Source of the DNA: Streptococcaceae bacterium
Lineage (GTDB): Bacteria; Bacillota; Bacilli; Lactobacillales; Streptococcaceae
Assembly (NCBI GenBank): GCA_031270215.1
Contig: JAISYB010000104.1
Coordinates: 1 to 11,745, forward strand
Length of the DNA: 11,745 nucleotides
Direction: 5' to 3'
Program-made: the position numbers and the translations under genes
In this document: one piece after another, positions 1 to 4,919 of the stretch
Position numbering within the stretch: position 1 is the first letter of the stretch
How the letters are laid out: the number at the start of each line of letters is the position of its first letter
The notes under the pieces: model-generated
The model's database searches: none
Told to the model about the DNA's origin: nothing
Seen by the model: the letters and a program-made list of their open reading frames with translations, nothing else

Positions 1-546
1 AATGCCTTGAAGTCCTCCAAGATAGAGAACCATAATAAAACCGATATCCTTCCAAACAGATGTAATAATAATAGCGATCATAGCTGTTTTCGAGTCTGTC
101 AACCAGTTTGGCCCAGCTATCCCAAATAATGAGATAAAATAATTAATAAGACCATAGGTTGGATTAAATAACCATTTAAATACTAAAGATACTGCAACCC
201 AGCTTGTCACAACTGGAAGGAAATAAATCCCCCTAAATACCGTTCTCCCCCTAAGCTTAGAATTAAGGAATAACGCAATCATCAAACCAATTATCATTAC
301 ACATGGTAAATATCCAAGAATAAATGTAATCGTATTTTTTAATGATGTCCAAAACGTTGGATCTTTAAACAAGTCTGTATAATTTTTAAAACCAATAAAT
401 TTCATTGGATTCAACAAGTCCCAGTCGGTAAAACTAATTCCTAATGAGTAAATAATAGGACTTGCGATGAATAACAAAAATCCAATCAAGCTAGGAGCTA
501 AGAATAACAGCACCCAAAGCAGATTGTTCTTTTTTGAACCAACCAT
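1..546 (-). CDS. Sugar ABC transporter permease, MalF/UgpA type (3' end outside window)
   Basis: This is an inner-membrane subunit of a carbohydrate importer of the binding-protein-dependent ABC class; it would pair with a second permease, a lipoprotein substrate-binding protein and an ATPase. The 182 visible residues begin with a short basic N-terminus. A first membrane segment follows (about residues 9-34) and leads into the family-typical YSLGISFTDWDLLNP stretch and then FIGFKNYTDLF. Further hydrophobic segments follow, with RGIYFLPVVTSWVAVSLVFKWLF in the position usual for the family. The reading stops at LYLGGLQGI, just before the conserved EAA loop that contacts the ATPase, so about 110 residues are missing. 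Two adjacent in-frame ATGs (549 and 546) follow AAGGAGG at 552-558; 546 has the better spacing (about 5 nt). It lies downstream of a LacI-type regulator and its own operator-bearing promoter, so it is probably the first gene of a sugar-inducible operon. The substrate cannot be told from the permease. Confidence 0.9.
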   Translation of the reverse strand, partial: MVGSKKNNLLWVLLFLAPSLIGFLLFIASPIIYSLGISFTDWDLLNPMKFIGFKNYTDLFKDPTFWTSLKNTITFILGYLPCVMIIGLMIALFLNSKLRGRTVFRGIYFLPVVTSWVAVSLVFKWLFNPTYGLINYFISLFGIAGPNWLTDSKTAMIAIIITSVWKDIGFIMVLYLGGLQGI

Positions 547-605
547 CATAACCTCCTTTTGTTAGTTTAATCATCATAGCCTCCTTTCACTAGTTTAACC
601 ATCAT
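491..605 (-). other. Two overlapping mini-ORFs started from the duplicated initiation sites
   Basis: The upstream start at 605 opens a 12-codon frame (MMVKLVKGGYDD) ending with TAA at 567-569. This frame runs across the next Shine-Dalgarno and start. The middle start at 577 opens a 28-codon frame beginning MMIKLTKGGYDG, which overlaps the permease start in another frame and ends with TAG at 491-493. Both have good ribosome binding sites, so ribosomes could initiate there and then terminate near or inside the permease. Whether they are translated is not known. Confidence 0.4.
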
Positions 606-624
606 AATCTCCGTTTTTTTAGTT
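541..624 (-). repeat. Three tandem 28-bp repeats, each with SD and ATG-ATG
   Basis: Three head-to-tail 28-bp units lie at 541-568, 569-596 and 597-624. By eye, unit 2 matches unit 1 at 23 of 28 positions and unit 3 at about 22. On the minus strand each unit carries a purine-rich Shine-Dalgarno (GGAGG, GGAGG and GGAG) a few bases before ATGATG. The start pairs are at 549/546, 577/574 and 605/602. Because 28 is not a multiple of three, each start opens a different frame and only the unit next to the gene reads the permease. The copies look like slippage or duplication of the translation initiation region. Confidence 0.9.
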
Positions 625-656
625 AAACCAACAAAATGATATTACGTTGGTTTAAC
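622..656. repeat. 11-bp perfect inverted repeat in the transporter leader
   Basis: GTTAAACCAAC (622-632) and GTTGGTTTAAC (646-656) are exact inverted copies separated by 13 bases. The right arm shares seven bases with the 14-bp palindrome at 650-663, so operator half-sites are nested. In the mRNA it could form an 11-bp hairpin just before the first Shine-Dalgarno. It may be a third regulator site, a leader hairpin, or both. Confidence 0.6.
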
Positions 657-663
657 GTTAAAC
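650..663. promoter_or_regulatory. Second LacI-type operator, perfect 14-bp palindrome
   Basis: GTTTAACGTTAAAC is a perfect 14-bp palindrome centred on CG, lying just downstream of the predicted transcription start. Its half-site GTTAAAC recurs at 622-628. Together with the operator in the promoter it could support cooperative or looped binding by the LacI-family protein encoded upstream. Confidence 0.6.
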
Positions 664-677
664 TTGTTGCAGTTATA

Positions 678-706
678 ATTGTAACCGGTTTTCATTTTGC
701 TGTCAA
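678..706 (-). promoter_or_regulatory. Sigma-A promoter of the ABC transporter operon
   Basis: On the minus strand a perfect -35 TTGACA (701-706) is separated by exactly 17 bp from TACAAT (678-683), one base off the -10 consensus. Transcription would begin near 671, giving a leader of roughly 65 nt before the first of the three repeated start sites. The spacer and the edge of the -10 are occupied by an operator-like palindrome, as expected for repression by a LacI-family protein. Confidence 0.85.
681..694. promoter_or_regulatory. LacI-type operator between -35 and -10 of the transporter promoter
   Basis: The core AACCGGTT (683-690) is a perfect palindrome centred on CG, the usual symmetry of LacI-family operators. 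It overlaps the -10 element, so bound repressor would block RNA polymerase. The wider sequence (TGAAAACCGGTTACA on the minus strand) also resembles a catabolite (cre) site but has one extra base in the middle, so a local regulator is the better candidate than CcpA. Confidence 0.6.
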
Positions 707-717
707 GCTCTCTACCA

Positions 718-749
718 AAAAAAGTTGAGCTCCTCAGCTCAACTTTTTT
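718..749 (-). terminator. Intrinsic terminator of the LacI-family gene
   Basis: A perfect 14-bp stem (718-731 with 736-749) encloses the four-base loop CCTC and is flanked by T-runs on either strand. On the minus strand the stem is followed by a run of seven T. The regulator's TGA stop codon (734-736) lies at the loop, so the final codons are part of the terminator stem. It separates the regulator from the transporter promoter 12 bp beyond. Confidence 0.9.
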
Positions 750-1702
750 ACAGATTCTCTTTTTACTAGCTCAGTAGCTAGGGTTTCCACTCTTCCCATA
801 TTACCATCAACCAACTCCAATAGTAATGACAACGCAATTCTACCCTTCGTTTTCTGATGTATTTTCACTGTCGTCAATCCTGGGTTAATAAAATTCAACA
901 TGGGAATATCATCGTGACCGACCACTGAAATTTCTGGGAATCGATTAAGCAAAAGCAATGCTAGCGTGTCCGAGCTTGCCACAATCGCAGTTATTTCTTC
1001 AGGTAAATCAGACATGCTTGGCACTTCTGCCTCTTCAACCATTATTAATACAGGCTTTGACACAATATCGCAATAGCCTTTATACCGCTCAGTCAATACT
1101 GATTTGGTATCATCTTTAAAATGATAACTAACAAATGCAATATGTTCATGACCAAGCGCATTGACATAGCTAGTCAATTTTTGAGTGGCGCTGCGTTCAT
1201 CAATTTGAACGAACGAATGTTTAATGAAATCTACATCCTGATCATTTACTTGCGCATCAATATAGCAAACAGGAACCTGTATCAAATCATCAAAGCGCTT
1301 AAAGACCTCACTAGTTACACCAACGGCAATAAAGCCTGCAAATTTCCAATTTGACTGAAGCAAAGTTAAATCATCTAATTTCGAAATCGCATGAACCATT
1401 ACAAAATAACCATTCGTCTTTGCGACCTGTTCAATTCCCGATAAAACCCGCGCCACAAAAGGATTTGAGAACTTAATATTATTTTCTCTTGAATAGTATA
1501 CAAGACCAATCAACCTAGACTTCGCACCACGCAATCCCGCAGCATTTTGGTTAATCGTATAGTTATATTTCTTAAGTAATACGCTCACTTTTTCAATTGT
1601 ATCGGCTGACACCTTTTCGGTTTTGCCGTGTACAACATTGGAAACCGTCATTGCTGACACGCCTGCTTCAACAGCTATTTCTTTTAATGTTGTTTTCTTC
1701 AT
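734..1702 (-). CDS. LacI/GalR-family transcriptional regulator
   Basis: This is a 322-residue repressor-type DNA-binding protein, the usual LacI length. Residues 5-24 form the helix-turn-helix (TLKEIAVEAGVSAMTVSNVV) and residues about 50-62 the minor-groove hinge (NQNAAGLRGAKS). From about residue 63 (RLIGLVYY) a periplasmic-binding-protein-like sugar-sensing domain runs to the C-terminus, with the family signature GHDDIPMLNFINPGLTTVKI near 262-281. The ATG at 1702 has AAGGAAG 8 nt upstream. The next gene on the same strand is a sugar ABC permease with two CG-centred operator palindromes in its promoter, so it most likely represses that operon and releases it on binding a sugar or sugar phosphate. 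The effector is unknown. It does not look like CcpA: the recognition-helix motif differs (SNVVHGK rather than SRVVNGN) and it has a local target. Confidence 0.93.
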   Translation of the reverse strand: MKKTTLKEIAVEAGVSAMTVSNVVHGKTEKVSADTIEKVSVLLKKYNYTINQNAAGLRGAKSRLIGLVYYSRENNIKFSNPFVARVLSGIEQVAKTNGYFVMVHAISKLDDLTLLQSNWKFAGFIAVGVTSEVFKRFDDLIQVPVCYIDAQVNDQDVDFIKHSFVQIDERSATQKLTSYVNALGHEHIAFVSYHFKDDTKSVLTERYKGYCDIVSKPVLIMVEEAEVPSMSDLPEEITAIVASSDTLALLLLNRFPEISVVGHDDIPMLNFINPGLTTVKIHQKTKGRIALSLLLELVDGNMGRVETLATELVKRESVKKLS

Positions 1703-1729
1703 TCAAAAAACTTCCTTAATTTTTTCCTA

Positions 1730-1758
1730 AATATATCATTATCCTCAAAGAAAGTCTA
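1730..1758 (-). promoter_or_regulatory. Probable promoter of the LacI-family gene
   Basis: On the minus strand TAGACT (1753-1758) and TATATT (1730-1735) are spaced by 17 bp and lie about 30 bp upstream of the start codon. The -10 is one base off consensus and the -35 two bases off. A GTTAAC palindrome at 1760-1765, just upstream of the -35, resembles the half-sites in the transporter promoter and could serve autoregulation, but it is short. Confidence 0.5.
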
Positions 1759-1765
1759 GGTTAAC

Positions 1766-1960
1766 AGATTTCTTATTTCAAGCGGCGATTTTGAGTCGCA
1801 CCAACAGCAACTGCTTTTGCTCAGCCGACAGGACTGCCGAATACCGAGAGCGATCCGCCCAATTTCAAAAGTAGCTCGGCGGTTTCACGACTACTACTGT
1901 TATCCTCAATACAGAGCGATAGCTCATAAAAATTGTAATTTCAGAAACGATTGAGCGTAA
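1766..1960. other. Relatively GC-rich spacer with inverted repeats; no gene assigned
   Basis: The 320 bp between the regulator start and the DUF368 gene hold no convincing gene. About 1780-1920 is visibly richer in GC than other spacers here and contains several short complementary pairs. These include GCGA/TCGC at 1785-1799, CCGCC/GGCGG, CCGAG/CTCGG and GTAG/CTAC. On the minus strand, short frames read like broken coding sequence: MSYRSVLRITVVVVKPPSYF from an ATG at 1926, and an overlapping frame ETAELLLKLGGSLSVFGSPVG ending in TGA. A frame change at a TTTT run would lengthen the first. It could be a dispersed repeat, a decayed gene or a structured RNA. Confidence 0.35.
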
Positions 1961-2015
1961 GTTTTACCTAAACAAAAATAACTTAGCTGGTTAGCTTTAA
2001 TAACTGGCGTTTTTT

Positions 2016-2024
2016 TGGTAAAAT
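2016..2024 (+). promoter_or_regulatory. Extended -10 promoter of the DUF368 gene
   Basis: TGG followed by TAAAAT (2019-2024) is an extended -10 element; no good -35 is visible 17 bp upstream. Transcription would start near 2031. The only upstream ATG of the reading frame (2023-2025) overlaps this -10, which argues that translation begins further down at 2074. Confidence 0.5.
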
Positions 2025-2061
2025 GCAAGTTGCAGATAAAACAGACAAGATAATTGAGTAT

Positions 2062-2067
2062 AAGGAG
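2062..2067 (+). promoter_or_regulatory. Ribosome binding site that fixes a TTG start
   Basis: AAGGAG stands 6 nt before TTG at 2074. No Shine-Dalgarno precedes the in-frame ATG at 2023. The residues following TTG (TKKNDWLLRLIKGM) begin where DUF368 proteins normally begin. Confidence 0.8.
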
Positions 2068-2073
2068 AATATT

Positions 2074-2925
2074 TTGACAAAAAAAAATGATTGGTTACTG
2101 CGATTAATCAAAGGCATGATTATTGCATTAGGGTTTATTTTACCCGGCATCTCTGGCGGAGTATTGGCAGCCATCTTGGGAATTTACGAGCGAATGTTAA
2201 GCTTTATGGCACATCTTACAAGGAACTTCAAGGAAAATATCCTCTTCTTTCTTCCGGTTGGGATTGGTGGTATTTTAGGGATTGGGTTATTATCACGCCC
2301 ACTTGAATTTTTACTTGAACATTATCAGGTGATTGTTCTATGGGGATTTGCCGGAGCAATTATTGGTACATTCCCCTCATTAATTAAGGAATCAACGAAG
2401 AAAAGTCAGCGTGATCGCTTGGATATTATCTGGTTTGTTGCTACTGCAATCATCGGCGGACTATTCCTATATTTTCTACCACAATTATTTGGCACATTAC
2501 CTGCTAATTTTGCAAGCTTTATATTAGCTGGTGCATTGATTGCCCTCGGTGTACTTGTTCCTGGACTTAGCCCGTCAAATCTACTGTTAATTCTTGGACT
2601 TTACTCACCAATGTTAAATGGCTTTAAAAGCTTTGACATCACTGGCGTATTTTTACCAATCGCCATAGGTGGTATGGCTGCTATGCTAATCTTTTCTAAA
2701 ACAATGGAGTATTTATTAGAAGCGCAGTATTCTCGCGTTTACCATTTCATTCTAGGATTGGTAATCGCTTCAACCGTTTTGATTTTAATTCCGAATCAAT
2801 CAGCTGCGGAAAGTATTTCATACACTGATGTGACTGGTATAACGATTGTTTTAAGTGTCATTTTTTGCCTACTCGGTATCTTTTTAGGCAGTTGGATGAG
2901 CCGTCTGGAAGAAAAATACAAGTAA
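2074..2925 (+). CDS. DUF368 family (PopT-type) undecaprenyl-phosphate translocase
   Basis: This is a 283-residue integral membrane protein of the DUF368 family. Family members, including PopT, have been shown to return undecaprenyl phosphate across the membrane for reuse in wall synthesis; that role here is inferred from the family. About eight hydrophobic segments are visible. The diagnostic first-half motif LPGISGG (residues 23-29) and the related second-half motif LVPGLSPSN (161-169) sit in similar contexts (LGF-LPGISGG-LGIYERML and LGV-LVPGLSPSN-LGLYSPML). This suggests an internal duplication with inverted or pseudo-symmetric halves. The protein ends with a short basic tail (SRLEEKYK). 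TTG at 2074 is preferred over ATG at 2023 because of its Shine-Dalgarno and because the ATG lies in the promoter. It is transcribed alone, facing the convergent LysM hydrolase across a shared terminator. Confidence 0.9.
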   Translation: MTKKNDWLLRLIKGMIIALGFILPGISGGVLAAILGIYERMLSFMAHLTRNFKENILFFLPVGIGGILGIGLLSRPLEFLLEHYQVIVLWGFAGAIIGTFPSLIKESTKKSQRDRLDIIWFVATAIIGGLFLYFLPQLFGTLPANFASFILAGALIALGVLVPGLSPSNLLLILGLYSPMLNGFKSFDITGVFLPIAIGGMAAMLIFSKTMEYLLEAQYSRVYHFILGLVIASTVLILIPNQSAAESISYTDVTGITIVLSVIFCLLGIFLGSWMSRLEEKYK

Positions 2926-2936
2926 TAAATATCTCA

Positions 2937-2986
2937 AAAAAGCAACGTAGTGACTAGGTTTTACCCTTATCATTAGGTTGCTTTTT
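2937..2986. terminator. Bidirectional terminator between convergent genes
   Basis: AAAAAGCAAC (from 2937) pairs with GTTGCTTTTT (to 2986). The stem extends to about 17 bp with one mismatch and one G-U pair around a 16-base loop. T-runs follow on both strands, so it serves the DUF368 gene (stop just before 2926) and the hydrolase gene ending at 2999. Confidence 0.9.
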
Positions 2987-2998
2987 CATTTATTAAAT

Positions 2999-4576
2999 TT
3001 AGTAAGTAATGCTTTCAGTCAATAGCTCAAGACTTGCTGCGGTTGTTTGATAAACTTTCTTACCCTCCTGCCATGTCAGTGTAAACGTTGGTTTTACCGA
3101 ATTGCTTAAATTAATCGAGAACTCAACTCGAGTATCAATCGGCAATTTTTCCTGCAATGCCAAAAGGTTAGGAAGCAAGGTTTCATTTGCATATTTTTGG
3201 ATGTCATCTGACGTATTGCCTTTCAGACTAACTGTCCAATCATTGTTGGTGAATATTAATGATTTGGCTTTTTTAGTTGCGCTGTAAGTTGCCGCCTGAT
3301 CATTATTTAACTGAATTGCCTTACCTGAAATGCTTGGAGAAATGATTGATGCCAATGCTGCTGCTGCTGTATCAAAAGTTTTCTTTTGTTGTGAAATCTT
3401 AATCGTATCTAATGACTTAAAGTCCACTTGGTATTGGTTAGCATCCCCTGTAAGCTGATAGCTAAAGTCCGAAAGATTTGGTAAGCCAAAGACTTCTCCA
3501 TTCAAGTCCTTTTCCAGCTGAAGCTGTGCCTTTCGGATTGCCAAAGCATTTTTTTGAACAGGATCTGCGCGCTTAATGATTAATTGATTGCCTCTATAGA
3601 TTAAATTACTGGTTAAACCATTCCAAGCAATCAAATCATCTAAGGAAATATCATGACTTGCTGCTATTTCTGAGAGCGTGTCGCCCGATTGAACCGTGTA
3701 TAATGTATCAATCGTTGCCGCTTCTTCGGCTTCGGTAATCACAGGTCTTTCAAACTCTCTAACAATCAACGGCTGCTCAACCTGCAATAAATCAGAGGAC
3801 AGTTGATTCATGCTCATTAATTCTTCAACCGTCGTATGGTAATTTTCAGCAATTTTTGAGAGATTATCTCCGGCTTGAGTTGTGTAGATTTTTTTAACTA
3901 CATTGACTTTAACTAGCGAAGCCGTCGCCGTATCAAAGCGAGTCAAATCATACAAATCAATCACCGCATTTAAGGTATCATTATAGGTCAAACTTGTTGC
4001 ATATAAACCGGTTAAAGCTTTTGTTGCATCCTGATAGGTTGGCGCTGAAGATTTTCTGGCATTTGCATATAAGTTTGTTGACAATAATGCTGCATAATCC
4101 TCTAGTGACTCCTGATAACTTGGATAACTTCTAAAATCAGCGGTAATTGTAATGTATTGCCCACTACTCTCCTGCTCCTGAGTTGGCATACTAACTGATT
4201 GACCTTGATAATTTCCTTTAATCCCAAATAAATTGTAATAGGGTATCCTCGCCAGAGCACTTGTCCCATTCGCACTTTCAATCAGTGCTTGGGCAATCAT
4301 TACCGAAGCATATAAGTCATGCTGTTGAGCCAAATCGGCAGCTACCGGTGCAATCTCATCAATAAAGCTATTACCTGTTTTGATTTGATTTGCATCTGCT
4401 AAGATAGTATTACTTCCATCCTTTTCGTCTGCTTTCATCCGTACCGTAGACAGCACGAAGTTTGAAAAAACACTTGCTAAAACAACTGAAGTTAGTCCTC
4501 GTTTAGTCAATTGTTCACGTTTTTGGATGCTTTTTTGCTTGCGAATTTGTTTTCTTGGTGTATAGTTTTTTGCCAC
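2999..4576 (-). CDS. Secreted GH73 glucosaminidase (autolysin) with two LysM domains
   Basis: This is a 525-residue cell-wall hydrolase. A very basic N-terminus (residues 1-26) precedes a hydrophobic export segment (about 27-45). Residues about 70-215 form a GH73 domain that cuts peptidoglycan glycan strands, with the expected catalytic glutamate at position 100 (QALIESANGTSALA), the NLFGIKG motif at 115-121 and FRSYPSYQESLEDYA at 148-162. LysM 1 spans about 229-272 (YTTQAGDNLSKIAENY) and LysM 2 about 292-336 (YTVQSGDTLSEIAASHDI); these bind peptidoglycan. Residues 345-525 match no domain I recognise. The start is GTG, with AAGGAA 9 nt upstream; the nearby ATG runs straight into TAG. It resembles lactococcal AcmA-type autolysins, but AcmA has three LysM repeats and no such C-terminal region. 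Likely roles are cell separation and wall turnover. Confidence 0.92.
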   Translation of the reverse strand: MAKNYTPRKQIRKQKSIQKREQLTKRGLTSVVLASVFSNFVLSTVRMKADEKDGSNTILADANQIKTGNSFIDEIAPVAADLAQQHDLYASVMIAQALIESANGTSALARIPYYNLFGIKGNYQGQSVSMPTQEQESSGQYITITADFRSYPSYQESLEDYAALLSTNLYANARKSSAPTYQDATKALTGLYATSLTYNDTLNAVIDLYDLTRFDTATASLVKVNVVKKIYTTQAGDNLSKIAENYHTTVEELMSMNQLSSDLLQVEQPLIVREFERPVITEAEEAATIDTLYTVQSGDTLSEIAASHDISLDDLIAWNGLTSNLIYRGNQLIIKRADPVQKNALAIRKAQLQLEKDLNGEVFGLPNLSDFSYQLTGDANQYQVDFKSLDTIKISQQKKTFDTAAAALASIISPSISGKAIQLNNDQAATYSATKKAKSLIFTNNDWTVSLKGNTSDDIQKYANETLLPNLLALQEKLPIDTRVEFSINLSNSVKPTFTLTWQEGKKVYQTTAASLELLTESITY

Positions 4577-4624
4577 GCTAAATCATTCCTTATCTTTAGT
4601 TTTTATCTTATGCGCTTTACTTAT

Positions 4625-4760
4625 ATTCTCTAAAATATTCGAGAATTTAGCCCGAAATAAGCATGATTAAATACATATGTCATTAGTATACTAAATTTTT
4701 ACATATTTTACTTGCTTTTAGCTTAAAAAAAATTATATTTTATTTATTGTTTATCCAAAA
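4625..4760 (-). promoter_or_regulatory. AT-rich upstream region of the autolysin with candidate promoter and palindrome
   Basis: The 343 bp between gyrB and the autolysin hold no gene. Apart from the gyrB terminator they are very AT-rich. Candidate -10 elements on the minus strand are TATAAT (4732-4737) and TATACT (4685-4690), neither with a convincing -35. An imperfect 22-bp palindrome with ATTCTC/GAGAAT ends lies at 4625-4646 in the presumed leader and could be an operator or a hairpin. A further 7-bp inverted repeat (CGAAATT/AATTTCG) lies at 4799-4826. Confidence 0.3.
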
Positions 4761-4881
4761 AATAAAAAATGGATGAATCAAATGATTAAATAAGTAAACG
4801 AAATTCAGATAGAATTAGAAATTTCGAGCGCTAAAATAACATCTAGGAGTAGTAGATTTTCTGCTTGATTTTTTACTCAAG

Positions 4882-4911
4882 AAAACGACAGCACGTATGA
4901 ACGTCCTGCCG
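4882..4911 (-). terminator. Intrinsic terminator of gyrB
   Basis: On the minus strand an 11-bp stem (4901-4911 with 4886-4896) has one mismatch and one wobble around the loop TCAT. It is followed by TTTTC and begins 9 nt after the gyrB stop codon. The T-run is short. Confidence 0.75.
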
Positions 4912-4919
4912 AGTTATTA

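Noticed and set aside
541..624. CRISPR array
   Set aside because: The 28-bp units are directly adjacent without spacers and are imperfect; they are a tandem duplication of a start site.
681..695. Canonical CcpA cre site in the transporter promoter
   Set aside because: The sequence has one extra base between the half-sites compared with cre consensus; a LacI-type operator for the adjacent regulator fits better.
1766..1960. T-box, RNase P, SRP RNA or tmRNA in the GC-richer spacer
   Set aside because: I looked for their conserved cores (for example the T-box GGTGG-ACCGCG) on both strands and found none.
2023..2073. N-terminal extension of the DUF368 protein from ATG 2023
   Set aside because: The ATG overlaps an extended -10 element, has no Shine-Dalgarno, and the added residues are not typical of the family; TTG 2074 is better supported.
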